Source: Vibrio tasmaniensis 1F-187
GTDB taxonomy: Bacteria > Pseudomonadota > Gammaproteobacteria > Enterobacterales > Vibrionaceae
Assembly: GCF_000272405.2 (NCBI RefSeq)
Contig: NZ_AJZM02000378.1
Location: 39,440 to 103,439 of the forward strand
Reading direction: 5' to 3'
DNA length: 64,000 bases
The notes beneath the pieces are model-generated. The model searched no databases, was not told where the DNA came from, and was given only the letters and a program-made list of their open reading frames with translations. Shown here in pieces: positions 25,222 through 35,085 of the stretch (the stretch's first letter is position 1; every line of letters starts with the position of its first letter). The position numbers and the translations under genes were made by a program.

Positions 25222-26142
25222 ATGAATCATTTATCATTTTTCTGGCTACCACAAAATAAAGCTCTTCTCCTTAAGGGCCTAGAATCCGAGTTTGCCCAAC
25301 TTGTTGGACATTCCATCTCAGCGGGAAAAATAACTCTTCCTCCGATTCCTGAGGTTGTACTTAAAATTCAAAAGCTATGTACTCTTGAACCAACAGGCGT
25401 CGCCGAAGTTGCCGAGTGCTTACTTGAAGACCCAGGGCTGACAGCAATCGTGATCAGAGTTGCTAACTCAGTTGTCTTCAACAGACGCAATATTACTTGT
25501 GTCGATGTTATGACGGCCGTATCGCGTCTTGGTATATTGAGAGTGCGTGACATTGTCACGGCTCAGGCTATTGAACAACTTAAACATTCCGTCAATTTGA
25601 GTAAAGAGTGCAACGAGCTATTGGTTCAGAGCGCTTCTGTATCAAAAGAACTCGCCGCAACTATGGTGTTAGTCACTAACCTATTTAAAGAACTATCCCC
25701 TACCGAATACCGTTATCTAGAGCATGAAAAGTCACTACTTGTTGGGTTACTTGCAGACATTGGCTTGTTCTGTTTGGTTAGTGAATATCACCTCTACCTA
25801 GACAACGGGAACTATTTAGATCACGACATCGCACTGCAAATATTCCAAGGCCAATGTTCAGCAACCAGTAAGTTGGTCCTTAGACGCTGGGGTTTCGACA
25901 GCGACTTTATCGATGTGTGCAGCAACACCATTAATAATCACGAAGAGCGCGAGGTGTCTTACCTTGATATTGCGCGAATAGCTAACCACCTACTGATGTT
26001 TAGAAACAAGGATGAGAACATTGATGAGCACGAAGTAGAACTAAACGTGACAGGAGCGGAAGTACTTTATAAATTAAGCAACTTGAGCAAACAGGATTTT
26101 AATGCAAAGCTAAGTGACGTGATCAATACTAGCGGCTTCTAA
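25222..26142 (+). CDS. HDOD-domain signalling protein
   Basis: 306 residues from the chosen start. An HDOD domain spans about 35-235 (ITLPPIPEVVLKIQKLCTLE, then DPGLTAIVIRVANSVVFNRR and VMTAVSRLGILRVRDIV); the DIGLF segment replaces the metal-binding HD pair of true HD hydrolases, so it is likely a non-catalytic regulatory domain. The reading frame is open from a GTG at 25117, with ATGs at 25147 and 25222. The first 35 residues of the long form look unlike coding sequence, so I used MNHLSFFWLPQNK at 25222. None of the starts has a strong ribosome site. Confidence 0.82.
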   Translation: MNHLSFFWLPQNKALLLKGLESEFAQLVGHSISAGKITLPPIPEVVLKIQKLCTLEPTGVAEVAECLLEDPGLTAIVIRVANSVVFNRRNITCVDVMTAVSRLGILRVRDIVTAQAIEQLKHSVNLSKECNELLVQSASVSKELAATMVLVTNLFKELSPTEYRYLEHEKSLLVGLLADIGLFCLVSEYHLYLDNGNYLDHDIALQIFQGQCSATSKLVLRRWGFDSDFIDVCSNTINNHEEREVSYLDIARIANHLLMFRNKDENIDEHEVELNVTGAEVLYKLSNLSKQDFNAKLSDVINTSGF

Positions 26143-26196
26143 GTTACTGTTAAATTGCTAGTAAATGCAATATGAAGTCAATGCAATGGGGAAAGC

Positions 26197-27102
26197 ATGT
26201 TTACAGGGATGATCTTTATATTTGCGCCACTCGTCGTGGGGTATCTTTTTTCAATTTCGAACGCTCAGACGCTAGAATTTATCAACCGCTCTACTTCGCG
26301 GTTGATCTACGTGATTCTCGCGTTAATGGGACTTAGCTTAGCCGCACTCGATAACCTAGGCAGTAACCTGCAGACAATTCTTCTATACACGGCCACTTTC
26401 TTCGTCTGCTTAAGCGTTTGTAATCTAATGGCGCTACCTGCTATTGATAAGTTACTGCCACTCCAGACAGACAGCTGTAATAAGAAACTCCCCCTGTCTT
26501 CTATGGCGATGGAGTCTGCCAAACTCATCTTAGTGGTCGGTTCCGGCCTTATTGCGGGTTTAGTTCTGCCTATTGGACTTGATTGGGTTGATACCGCGAG
26601 TGAATGGATTCTGTTTGTTCTACTGTTCTTTATTGGCATTCAGTTACGCAATAGCGGACTAACACTTCGTCAAATCTTACTCAACAAGCACGGTATGGTA
26701 ATCGCAATCGCAATCATCACCACCTCAATGCTTGGTGGTATTATTGCGTCTTATATCCTTGATATTCCTTTGTTCAGAGCCTTGGCAATGTCTTCAGGGT
26801 TTGGCTGGTATTCTTTAGCCGGTATCTTGATGGGCGACGCCTTTGGTCCTATTTATGGTGGCGCTTCTTTCATGCTTGAGCTGTTAAGAGAGTTAGTTGC
26901 TTTAATACTTATTCCTGTGCTGATCCGAAGCTACCCATGCACATCGATTGGTTATGCAGGCGCAACAGCGATGGATTTCACATTACCTGTCATTCAAACC
27001 ACAGGTGGCGTTCGGTGCGTGCCAGTCGCCATAGTCAGTGGCTTTATCCTCAGCTTGCTTGTCCCGATTTTGATGTTGTTCTTTGTATCTCTTGCTAACT
27101 AG
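26197..27102 (+). CDS. lysO: LysO-family (DUF340) lysine exporter-like membrane protein
   Basis: 301 residues with about eight hydrophobic segments. The C-terminal half carries the LysO/YbjE hallmarks SSGFGWYSLAGILMGDAFGP and GATAMDFTLPVIQTTGG. E. coli LysO exports lysine and thialysine. Here it is 54 bases after the HDOD gene in the same direction and could share its transcript. Substrate is inferred from the family. Confidence 0.85.
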   Translation: MFTGMIFIFAPLVVGYLFSISNAQTLEFINRSTSRLIYVILALMGLSLAALDNLGSNLQTILLYTATFFVCLSVCNLMALPAIDKLLPLQTDSCNKKLPLSSMAMESAKLILVVGSGLIAGLVLPIGLDWVDTASEWILFVLLFFIGIQLRNSGLTLRQILLNKHGMVIAIAIITTSMLGGIIASYILDIPLFRALAMSSGFGWYSLAGILMGDAFGPIYGGASFMLELLRELVALILIPVLIRSYPCTSIGYAGATAMDFTLPVIQTTGGVRCVPVAIVSGFILSLLVPILMLFFVSLAN

Positions 27103-27276
27103 ATCGCAGGAATAGCGTTTGTTTTAGATTAGAATGCAACTCGAATACCGATGCCCAAGACACCGATACAGTTACCGAAATAAAAAGACACTAAGTGTCA
27201 TTGCTCAACAAATAATGATCACGGTAATCTGTAACGACAACGTTATAAAAAGAATAAACTTACAAAAGGAACCGCT

Positions 27277-27804
27277 ATGAAACGCCTTTGCGTCGCATTA
27301 CTGCTAGCTTCAACTTCGACTTTCTCTTTTGCAGCAGATTCAATGTCTGAGACAAATCAGTGCCAAGCAAAAAAATATGATGCGTACATCGACGCCTCTT
27401 TAGGTTGGTATGCTGACCTCGCTACATTAACTTCTGAGCAATACCCAGAATTGACAGAAGTAAGCGAGTGGTTCCTAGAAGGTCGTAAGCACCACTTCGA
27501 GCTTAATCGCGCTGCGGTAAACTACTACCTTGTGAACGATTCAAGCAAAGTGGCAACAGAGCAACCGGTAGAAGGCTGGCTGCAACTGGAACAACACGAC
27601 ATTAAGACGTTATCAACACGTGATGATGAACTTGGTAGAATTGCGAAAACAACGTTCGACGACCGCCAATCAACACCTCACGCTCAAAACTACGAGCTAC
27701 GTTCCGCCTTTGCTGAGCTGCTTAGTCACCCTAAGCAAATCGATACAGCACTGCAGCGTTACAACCAGTCGATCGCCAAACTAGAAGCGATCAAGTGTAA
27801 ATAA
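27277..27804 (+). CDS. Periplasmic protein of unknown function
   Basis: 175 residues with a signal peptide (MKRLCVALLLASTSTFSFAA). The mature part is helical and polar, with one Cys pair (Cys near residues 28 and 174) that could form a disulfide linking both ends. AAAGGA is about 7 bases before the ATG. A weak terminator follows at 27852. I do not recognise the family. Confidence 0.72.
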   Translation: MKRLCVALLLASTSTFSFAADSMSETNQCQAKKYDAYIDASLGWYADLATLTSEQYPELTEVSEWFLEGRKHHFELNRAAVNYYLVNDSSKVATEQPVEGWLQLEQHDIKTLSTRDDELGRIAKTTFDDRQSTPHAQNYELRSAFAELLSHPKQIDTALQRYNQSIAKLEAIKCK

Positions 27805-27851
27805 CCCTTAATTTACTATGCTTTTATGGGAAGTTGGATTTCATAATTAAG

Positions 27852-27872
27852 ACGGGACATTGTTCCCGTTTT
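27852..27872 (+). terminator. Weak rho-independent terminator
   Basis: ACGGGA pairs with TCCCGT, followed by TTTTCG, about 50 bases after the stop of the periplasmic protein gene. Confidence 0.5.
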
Positions 27873-27922
27873 CGTTTAGATTATCCCGCTCGCGTCAATA
27901 TAAGAAAAATAACTCGCTTGCT

Positions 27923-29566
27923 ATGGTTACGGAACAAAAAACAGCAGATGTTAGCTTTGACAGTCTTCTACGTATCTTTACAGTACCAGAAGGCCCAGAC
28001 TCAACACTCACTCAAATCGAAGACAAACTTTCACGAAACCTGAATCAATTCTTACGTGAACACATTGTGGCTGAAGAAAAGCCATTACGTGAGATTGAGA
28101 AAGATTTTTCGAATGCTCATATCCCAGAGCAGCCTGAGTTTGTTTCAGAACATACCGAGCATCTCCTCGATTCTCTTGTATCTCATTCTGTACATACGTC
28201 GTCGCCAAGTTTTATTGGTCACATGACGTCTGCGCTACCCTATTTCCTGATGCCGCTGTCTAAAATCATGATTGCGCTAAATCAGAATCTAGTAAAAATC
28301 GAGACCTCAAAAGCTTTCACTCCCTTAGAACGTCAAGTTCTGGGTATGTTACATCGCCTGATATATCAGGATAGCGACCAGTTTTATTCTCGCTGGATGC
28401 ACAGTGCCAACCACTCTTTAGGAGCGTTTTGTTCTGGCGGTACCATCGCGAACATAACAGCGCTTTGGGTTGCACGTAACAACGCGCTAAAAGCACAAGG
28501 TTCGTTCAAAGGTGTGGAAAAAGAAGGCTTGTTTAAAGCCATGAAGCACTACGGCTACGAAGGCCTTGCTATCTTGGTTTCTGAACGTGGTCACTACTCT
28601 CTGAAAAAAGCAGCGGATGTCCTTGGTATTGGTCAAGAAGGTCTAGTGTCTGTTAAAACAGATAACGACAACCGCATTTGTACGGACGACCTAAGACTCA
28701 AGATTGAACAGCTCAAGCAGAATAAGATAAAGCCTTTCGCTGTCATTGGTGTGGCTGGTACAACCGAAACCGGTAATATCGACCCTCTAAGAGACATTGC
28801 AGAAGTGTGTGCTGAATCCGATTGTCATTTCCATGTTGATGCCGCTTGGGGAGGTGCGACTCTAATGTCGAACAACCATCGTCACCTACTTGATGGTATT
28901 GAATTGGCTGATTCAGTTACGATTGATGCACATAAACAGCTTTATATCCCTATGGGTGCTGGCATGGTTTTGTTTAAGAAGCCAGATGCGATGACCGCAA
29001 TCGAACATCACGCTCAATACATCCTTCGCAAAGGCTCAAAAGACTTAGGTAGCCATACGTTAGAAGGCTCTCGTTCAGGTATGGCAATGTTAGTCTACGC
29101 CTCAATGCACATCATCAGTCGCCCTGGGTATGAACTGCTAATCGACCAGAGCATCAATAAAGCGCGCTACTTTGCTGACCTGATTAAAAGTCAAAACGAC
29201 TTCGAACTGGTTTCAGAGCCTGAGCTTTGCCTACTGACCTATCGCTATGTGCCTGAATCAGTTAAAGCAGCACTACTCAAGGCTAAAGCACCAGAGCGTG
29301 TTGAACTGAATGAGCTACTGAATGAACTGACCAAGTTTATTCAGAAGAAGCAACGTGAAACGGGCAAGTCTTTCGTATCGCGAACGCGCTTAAACCCCGA
29401 AATATGGGCGCATCAGCCAATCATCGTTTTCCGTGTAGTATTAGCAAATCCACTGACGGGCAACGATATTCTCTCTTCAGTGCTTGAAGAACAGCGTGAA
29501 ATCTCTAAACTAGCACCCAATTTGATGAGTAAAATCACCAAATTGGTTAAGCTAATCAACGCCTAG
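27923..29566 (+). CDS. panP: PLP-dependent aspartate 1-decarboxylase (PanP type)
   Basis: 547 residues, group II PLP decarboxylase fold. Motifs: GHMTSALPYFLMPL, FCSGGTIANITALWVARN, HVDAAWGGATLMSN, and the PLP lysine in DSVTIDAHKQLYIPMGAG. Vibrios use PanP in place of PanD to make beta-alanine for pantothenate; older annotations call it glutamate decarboxylase. Length and the tfoX/hexR neighbourhood fit PanP. The frame extends 21 codons upstream of the ATG at 27923, but that part reads across the terminator and looks noncoding. The ribosome site is weak. Confidence 0.85.
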   Translation: MVTEQKTADVSFDSLLRIFTVPEGPDSTLTQIEDKLSRNLNQFLREHIVAEEKPLREIEKDFSNAHIPEQPEFVSEHTEHLLDSLVSHSVHTSSPSFIGHMTSALPYFLMPLSKIMIALNQNLVKIETSKAFTPLERQVLGMLHRLIYQDSDQFYSRWMHSANHSLGAFCSGGTIANITALWVARNNALKAQGSFKGVEKEGLFKAMKHYGYEGLAILVSERGHYSLKKAADVLGIGQEGLVSVKTDNDNRICTDDLRLKIEQLKQNKIKPFAVIGVAGTTETGNIDPLRDIAEVCAESDCHFHVDAAWGGATLMSNNHRHLLDGIELADSVTIDAHKQLYIPMGAGMVLFKKPDAMTAIEHHAQYILRKGSKDLGSHTLEGSRSGMAMLVYASMHIISRPGYELLIDQSINKARYFADLIKSQNDFELVSEPELCLLTYRYVPESVKAALLKAKAPERVELNELLNELTKFIQKKQRETGKSFVSRTRLNPEIWAHQPIIVFRVVLANPLTGNDILSSVLEEQREISKLAPNLMSKITKLVKLINA

Positions 29567-29925
29567 CCATTCAATTTTAGTTGCATCAAATTGAAAATTT
29601 CTTTCTTTTTGATGTAACTTAGCTGTCAGTTCATACTCAATTTGCATTCTTTTTGCTCTAATCCTCTTCCAATTCTGTAGTTTTCTAAAATTTTGTTGAG
29701 GTTTGTCATATTCTTAAGCATTGATGCCGTGTTTTTGTATTAGTGAATAGTATCTTGGGTTTATACTGACTCTATGGTGCTAGTTAGCTTGATATCTATT
29801 TGATGCAGTAGAATTTACAATACCGAATATAAGTTTGGTTTTGTATTTTCTTATATTTGTTTCAGCCATACCCCCTGGTAAAAGATATTAACTAGCAAGT
29901 TGTTCTCTATACCCTTGTGAACACT
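29567..29925. other. Gene-free gap upstream of hexR
   Basis: No gene is seen. The sequence is AT-rich and must hold the hexR promoter. GAATTTACA near 29811 resembles half of a HexR box, but the other half does not match, so I do not call an operator. Confidence 0.35.
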
Positions 29926-30780
29926 ATGAATACATTAGAAAAAATACAAAAAAACCTGGAAAATTTCAGCAAGTCTGAGCGTAAGGTAGCCGAAGTAATC
30001 ATGGCTTCCCCTCAAACTGCAATTCATTCTAGCATTGCTACCTTAGCGAAAATGGCTGACGTGAGTGAGCCTACAGTTAACCGCTTCTGTCGTCGTTTAG
30101 ACACAAAGGGCTTCCCTGACTTTAAACTTCACCTAGCCCAAAGCTTGGCGAACGGCACACCTTACGTGAACCGTAATGTTGAAGAAGATGACGGCCCAGA
30201 TGCTTACACGCATAAGATTTTTGAATCAACTATGGCTTGTCTAGATGTTGCTAAAAACAGTTTAGACGCGATGCAAGTAAACCGAGCGGTTGACTTACTG
30301 ACACAAGCAAAACGCATTTCGTTCTTCGGACTGGGTGCCTCTTCTGCTGTAGCCAAAGATGCTCAAAACAAATTCATTCGTTTCAATATCCCAATCACTT
30401 GTTTCGAAGACATCGTGATGCAACGCATGAGCTGCATTAACTGCAGTGATAACGATGTCATTGTTCTGATCTCTCACACTGGCCGCACTAAAAGCCAAGT
30501 AGAGATTGCGAACTTAGCTCGTGAAAACGGCGCGACAGTTATCGCTATCACAGCAAAAGACTCTCCGCTAGATAAAGCGAGTTCTCTGTCTATCTCATTG
30601 GATGTACCGGAAGACACTGACGTTTACATGCCAATGGCAAGTCGTGTTGTTCAGATGACGGTTATCGATGTGTTAGCAACAGGCTTTACGCTTCGTCGTG
30701 GTTCTGGCTTCCGAGAGAACCTGAAACGAGTAAAAGAGTCACTTCGTGATTCACGTTACGAAAAGTACTCTCAGTTCTAA
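29926..30780 (+). CDS. hexR: HexR, RpiR-family regulator of central carbon metabolism
   Basis: 284 residues. An N-terminal helix-turn-helix (IATLAKMADVSEPTVNRFCR) and a C-terminal SIS sugar-phosphate domain (RISFFGLGASSAVAKDAQNK; VIVLISHTGRTKSQVEIANL). HexR binds 2-keto-3-deoxy-6-phosphogluconate and controls Entner-Doudoroff and glycolytic genes. The frame opens at a GTG at 29917; the ATG at 29926 (MNTLEKIQKNLE) is the usual family start. It is a single gene with its own terminator. Confidence 0.92.
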   Translation: MNTLEKIQKNLENFSKSERKVAEVIMASPQTAIHSSIATLAKMADVSEPTVNRFCRRLDTKGFPDFKLHLAQSLANGTPYVNRNVEEDDGPDAYTHKIFESTMACLDVAKNSLDAMQVNRAVDLLTQAKRISFFGLGASSAVAKDAQNKFIRFNIPITCFEDIVMQRMSCINCSDNDVIVLISHTGRTKSQVEIANLARENGATVIAITAKDSPLDKASSLSISLDVPEDTDVYMPMASRVVQMTVIDVLATGFTLRRGSGFRENLKRVKESLRDSRYEKYSQF

Positions 30781-30812
30781 TCTGTTAAGATGTGAGCTTA
30801 AGAATTCAATTG

Positions 30813-30839
30813 AAAAACGGAGCCTAGAGCTCCGTTTTT
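30813..30839. terminator. Bidirectional terminator between hexR and the alcohol dehydrogenase
   Basis: AAAAACGGAGC pairs perfectly with GCTCCGTTTTT around CTAGA. Confidence 0.88.
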
Positions 30840-30894
30840 ATTTGTCCCGCGTTAGCTTAGCTTTCTCGTTATGTGTGCTTTCTACTTTCTGCTA

Positions 30895-32196
30895 TTAGAT
30901 CGTCCAGCTATTACCTTTCTCTACTACATTATTTTCAGACGCATAAGAGTTGATAATGGTAAAACTCGACTCCGTAACCTGTTCTGGGGCACGTTGAGCA
31001 CCTTGATTCATCGAGGCTGTCTCATGGTATTCACCTCCACAGTCACACTCCTCACAAACCTGCTGAAGAATATGTACGAGTCGTTCTTGGTTCAGCGGTA
31101 AAGGGTTCCCTTTAATCGCCACCGACTTGAGCGCGTCGGCAGACACCTCATCAAACTGGGCTTCACAGACACCAAATTCCAGTAAACTTGGAAGCTTGAG
31201 CGTATCCAACACTTCAGACAACCAAGAAATTGCCTCTTCCTCTGTTGCTTCTACGTTACCTGTCACTATCTGAGAAATTCGCTGATAACGCGCTAGGATG
31301 TCACTCCTCTGCTGCTCCTTCGCAGCAGCTATATTCTCTAACATCACAAATGGTGCTAAACGTGCAGTTATCACACTATGAGGAGCCGAGATTTTGCCAC
31401 CTAGCGCAGAAGCTAAACCATGCGCAGCGCCAAGTTTGGCGTTAGTTATCGCTATTCCCCCTAACATAGAGGAAAACGCGAGATCAGAACGCGCTTGAGG
31501 TTCATCGTAGATACACGCCTGAATGACAGAACCACTCAGCTTACGTAAGCCTTCTTCACAGATCATATCAGTCAGTGGGTTCGGTTCACCGCACACATAG
31601 GCTTCCATTAGATGGGTAAATGCGTCCATAGCACCTCGCCCCGATAAATACAGATTCGTACCATGAGTTAGGGTTGGGTCAACAATCGCAACGTCAGCCA
31701 GCATGTCTGGGTTTCTAAGGCTGATTTTTACTTGGTCTTGCCCTGATTTCAGCACCGCGTTTTTAGTGACTTCTGCACCTGTACTCGCTGTGGTTGGAAT
31801 CGCAATGAACGGAAGCGGTTTGGTTTTAAGAGGGACATTACGCCCAACGACTTCAACATAGTCATACAAACTACCTTGGTTAGGTAAAACCGCGGCTAAC
31901 GCTTTGCCCATATCGATGGCGCTACCGCCCCCCATAGCGACAACCATATCTGGCTTAAATCGACGTGCAGAAATAGCAGCCTCCTCAACCATTTTGATAT
32001 TAGGTTCACCGGATACGGCAATGTGTTGATAGCGTATACTCTGTGCATCGAGATAGTCAGTGACTATTGAAGTGCGCTCTAATGTATTGCCAGTCACCAA
32101 TAGCACGCTGTAACCGTATTGATTAAAGAGAGACAATGAAGCGGAGAGTGCTCCATCACCAAAGATGATCTTTGTAGATGTCATAAATTGAAACAT
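30895..32196 (-). CDS. Iron-containing alcohol dehydrogenase with a Cys-rich C-terminal tail
   Basis: 433 residues. Group III dehydrogenase: nucleotide-binding MVVAMGGGSAIDMGKALAA, PTTASTGAEVTKNAV, and metal ligands in GAMDAFTHLMEAY (Asp, His) and GAAHGLASALGGKISAPHS (two His). The family usually ends near 385 residues. Here a tail of about 50 residues follows, beginning with CEECDCGGEYHE, which is unusual. AGGAGG is 5 bases before the ATG. A small palindrome (TTTCA-N4-TGAAA at 32265-32278) lies upstream. Substrate unknown. Confidence 0.9.
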   Translation of the reverse strand: MFQFMTSTKIIFGDGALSASLSLFNQYGYSVLLVTGNTLERTSIVTDYLDAQSIRYQHIAVSGEPNIKMVEEAAISARRFKPDMVVAMGGGSAIDMGKALAAVLPNQGSLYDYVEVVGRNVPLKTKPLPFIAIPTTASTGAEVTKNAVLKSGQDQVKISLRNPDMLADVAIVDPTLTHGTNLYLSGRGAMDAFTHLMEAYVCGEPNPLTDMICEEGLRKLSGSVIQACIYDEPQARSDLAFSSMLGGIAITNAKLGAAHGLASALGGKISAPHSVITARLAPFVMLENIAAAKEQQRSDILARYQRISQIVTGNVEATEEEAISWLSEVLDTLKLPSLLEFGVCEAQFDEVSADALKSVAIKGNPLPLNQERLVHILQQVCEECDCGGEYHETASMNQGAQRAPEQVTESSFTIINSYASENNVVEKGNSWTI

Positions 32197-32552
32197 GGTG
32201 CCTCCTGCGCCTATGACCGAACAAAACTGCGAACTCTTGGTTTTTAGGAAATTGGTCTCTTGGATTTCACATTTGAAATTTGATTTTCGTATTTACAACA
32301 CAATCCCGGCACCCCAAATACGAATGCACTAAAACATCATTACTTCAGACTGCTTACAGAATATGGTTCCATACCTAGATAAAGGATGCCTCGTTCTGCG
32401 TTTGATTTTTTTGACAAGGTGCAACTTGTCGCACTAAATATCGACTAAAGTTGCAATCTTAGGGGTAATTCACATACTAATATTGAGGGGAATTCACGAT
32501 GACAGTGGCCAGTAAACAATACTCTAGCCTTTTATGATTAATATTTGCGCTG
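32197..32552. other. Divergent gap between the alcohol dehydrogenase and grxA
   Basis: No gene is seen. It contains the palindrome TTTCA-N4-TGAAA (32265-32278), the arms CGTATTT/AAATACG (32288-32294 and 32316-32322), and a stem GACAAG/CTTGTC around 32414-32431 (loop GTGCAA). The last could be a regulator site or hairpin; none fits a regulator I can name. Confidence 0.35.
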
Positions 32553-32589
32553 ATAGGCAAAACCTATCGTATTAAGAGGCAATTCCATC
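32553..32589 (+). promoter_or_regulatory. OxyR-like operator upstream of grxA
   Basis: ATAG-N7-CTAT is matched exactly at 32553-32567, and after a further 7 bases a degenerate second half (AGAG-N7-CATC) follows. The OxyR consensus is a tandem of ATAG-N7-CTAT with a 7-base spacer. It lies about 140 bases upstream of grxA, which is a classic OxyR target in E. coli. The second half is poor. Confidence 0.5.
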
Positions 32590-32707
32590 TTTATTTCCCC
32601 ATGCCATTGAGGCATAGTTGGTTTTAAGAAATTTTGAGTGGCATTCATAATAGAATAGTTAACATAAATGAGTTAACGAGCCTCATCCCGTATTTAGGAG
32701 AAATTAA

Positions 32708-32971
32708 ATGTTTGTAGTTATTTTTGGTCGCCCTGCTTGTCCATTCTGTGTTCGCGCAAAAGAGCATGCTGAAACTCTTAAAGCTAAACGCGATGACTTC
32801 AACTACCGTTACGTTGACATCCACGCTGAAGGCATCAGCAAAGCTGACCTAGAGAAGACTGTTGGTAAACCTGTAGACACAGTTCCACAAATCTTCATCG
32901 ACCAAGATCACATTGGCGGCTGCACAGAATTTGAAGCATACGCAAAAGAAAACCTAGGTCTTTTCGACTAA
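32708..32971 (+). CDS. grxA: Glutaredoxin 1
   Basis: 87 residues, the normal length for GrxA. Redox motif CPFC at residues 12-15 (RPACPFCVRAKEHAE), cis-proline region TVPQIFIDQDHIGGCTEF. It reduces disulfides with glutathione, including ribonucleotide reductase. AGGAG is about 7 bases before the ATG. A terminator follows; a single gene. The OxyR-like site upstream fits peroxide induction. Confidence 0.95.
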   Translation: MFVVIFGRPACPFCVRAKEHAETLKAKRDDFNYRYVDIHAEGISKADLEKTVGKPVDTVPQIFIDQDHIGGCTEFEAYAKENLGLFD

Positions 32972-33050
32972 GCTGGGATTTCTCAAACGAAAATCGAGGC
33001 TAAAGCCTAAACAGCTGATAGATAAAACAGTTAGACTGTATGATTGATAT

Positions 33051-33078
33051 AAAGCCCGCTCATTGCAGCGGGCTTTTT
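33051..33078 (+). terminator. Rho-independent terminator of grxA
   Basis: AAAGCCCGCT pairs with AGCGGGCTTT around CATTGC, then a T-run. Confidence 0.9.
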
Positions 33079-33218
33079 TATGACAATTTTTCAACCGGAG
33101 TAAGATTAAGGTCAATATCGAATAAAATTGAAAATAGCACTTATAATTTATTTATATTTAGATACAATTCATTCCTCAAACTGATCCTGTGTTTCACGCT
33201 AATTATTGAGCAATCACT

Positions 33219-34901
33219 GTGAATATCGACGTTGTCTTGCTGTTAAAACAAAACCCCATCCTTCTCATTTTTGTTGTGTTATCTATTGGCCTCGCCATTG
33301 GTAAAATTCGTTTCGGTAGTCTCCAACTAGGAAATTCAATCGGTGTTCTGATTACTTCTCTTATCATGGGACATCTTGGCTTTTCCTTTAACGCCGACGC
33401 TCTCACAATTGGTTTCATGCTCTTCATTTACTGTGTAGGTATTGAAGCCGGGCCCAACTTCTTCGGTATATTCTTCAGAGATGGTAAGCATTACCTCATT
33501 CTTAGCCTCGTTGTACTTTCTACGGCCATTGCCCTTACTTATTTTTGCAGCGAATATTTAGGTCTTGGTTTCGGACTTTCCGCAGGCATGATGGCGGGAG
33601 CACTAACTGCAACACCAATATTAGTTGGCGCGCAAGATGCACTCAATTCAGGTTTAGCTGAAGTACCAAGAAACATGGACTTGGGTCTGGTTATAGAAAA
33701 CCTCTCTGTAGGTTACGCGATGGCTTATTTAGTCGGCTTAATCAGTATGATTATGTTTGCCCGCCTTATTCCAAAGCTTCAGAAAGTAAACCTGCACGAC
33801 TCTGCAGAACAAATAGCTCAAGAGCGCGGCCTAGGCACCTCTGGCCAGCGTAAGGTTTACTTACCCATTATCCGTGCTTATCGTGTGGGACCAGAGCTCA
33901 TTACCTGGACTGATGGCAAGAACCTTCGTGAGCTTGGCATCTATCGTCAAACTGGTTGCTACATCGAGCGGATTCGACGTAATGGTATTCTTGCCCACCC
34001 TGATGGCGATGCCATTCTGCAAGAAGGCGATGAAATCGCATTGGTTGGTTTCCCTGACAGCCACGCTCGTCTTGATCCAAGTTTCCGAAACGGCAAAGAA
34101 GTTTTTGACCGTAACCTTCTCGATCTACGAATCGTTGAAGAAGAGATTGTCGTTAAAAGTGACAACATCGCAGGTAAGCGTTTATCTGACTTAAACTTAT
34201 CCGAATACGGCTGTTTCCTTAACCGCGTAGTAAGAGCTCAAATTGAAATGCCGATGGATTTAAACATCGTACTTTCTAAAGGTGATGTACTACAAGTCAG
34301 TGGTGAAAAGAGCCGTGTTCACGGCCTTGCAGAAAAAATTGGTTTCATCTCGATTCACAGCCAAATGGCCGATTTGACGGCTTTCTGTAGCTTCTTCATT
34401 CTGGGCATTTTGTTTGGTTTGATCACCATGACATTCGGCCAAGTCTCATTTGGTTTAGGTAATGCAGTTGGTCTTCTTCTATCGGGCATCATGCTTGGCT
34501 TCTTACGAGCGAACCACCCTACCTTCGGTTACGTTCCTCAAGGGGCGTTGAATATGGTCAAAGATCTCGGTTTGATGTTCTTTATGGTCGGTATCGGCTT
34601 GAGCGCCGGTGGTAAGATATTTGAGCATTTGACCCAAGTGGGTCCGCAAGTTATCGGGATAGCACTTATCGTGAGTGTACTGCCGGTATTCTTCGCTTAC
34701 CTAGTCGGCGCTTACGCACTGAAGATGAACCGAGCTCTTCTTTTTGGAGCCATCATTGGCGCACGAACCTGTGCTCCGGCAATGGACATAGTAAACGACC
34801 ACGCTCGTTCAACTATCCCAGCACTGGGGTACGCAGGTACGTACGCGATAGCCAATATATTGATGACCTTAGCGGGTACCTTTATCATTATCATCAGCTA
34901 G
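33219..34901 (+). CDS. YbjL/AspT-type putative transporter with two RCK_C (TrkA-C) domains
   Basis: 560 residues. N-terminal membrane half with about five helices ([38 protein letters not shown]), two soluble TrkA-C domains at about 205-375, then a second membrane half ([35 protein letters not shown]). This layout is typical of the aspartate:alanine exchanger superfamily. The name by homology is aspartate-alanine antiporter, but the substrate of YbjL-type members is not established. Start GTG at 33219, with a weak GAG upstream. Confidence 0.88.
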   Translation: MNIDVVLLLKQNPILLIFVVLSIGLAIGKIRFGSLQLGNSIGVLITSLIMGHLGFSFNADALTIGFMLFIYCVGIEAGPNFFGIFFRDGKHYLILSLVVLSTAIALTYFCSEYLGLGFGLSAGMMAGALTATPILVGAQDALNSGLAEVPRNMDLGLVIENLSVGYAMAYLVGLISMIMFARLIPKLQKVNLHDSAEQIAQERGLGTSGQRKVYLPIIRAYRVGPELITWTDGKNLRELGIYRQTGCYIERIRRNGILAHPDGDAILQEGDEIALVGFPDSHARLDPSFRNGKEVFDRNLLDLRIVEEEIVVKSDNIAGKRLSDLNLSEYGCFLNRVVRAQIEMPMDLNIVLSKGDVLQVSGEKSRVHGLAEKIGFISIHSQMADLTAFCSFFILGILFGLITMTFGQVSFGLGNAVGLLLSGIMLGFLRANHPTFGYVPQGALNMVKDLGLMFFMVGIGLSAGGKIFEHLTQVGPQVIGIALIVSVLPVFFAYLVGAYALKMNRALLFGAIIGARTCAPAMDIVNDHARSTIPALGYAGTYAIANILMTLAGTFIIIIS

Positions 34902-34938
34902 TTTATTCAGCGTTATAGCGCTTTAGATTAGATATTTT

Positions 34939-34976
34939 AAATGCACTAATTCATCTTTGAGTTAGTGCATTTTTTA
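34939..34976 (+). terminator. Rho-independent terminator of the antiporter gene
   Basis: AAATGCACTAA pairs with TTAGTGCATTT around a 12-base loop, then T-run. Confidence 0.85.
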
Positions 34977-35033
34977 TTACTTAATCTCTTTTCTCATCCC
35001 AAATCTCTATACTACTTTCCTCAAACTACAGAC

Positions 35034-35063
35034 AAAAAAATAGGCGCTCAATGAGCGCCTATT
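35034..35063 (-). terminator. Rho-independent terminator of fabV
   Basis: A perfect inverted repeat AATAGGCGCTCA/TGAGCGCCTATT; on the minus strand it is followed by T-run. Confidence 0.85.
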
Positions 35064-35085
35064 TCGTTTTATTTTGATTTGTGAA

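Noticed and set aside
29811-29826. HexR-like half site ahead of hexR
   Set aside because: Only one half resembles the HexR box; the other half has too many mismatches.
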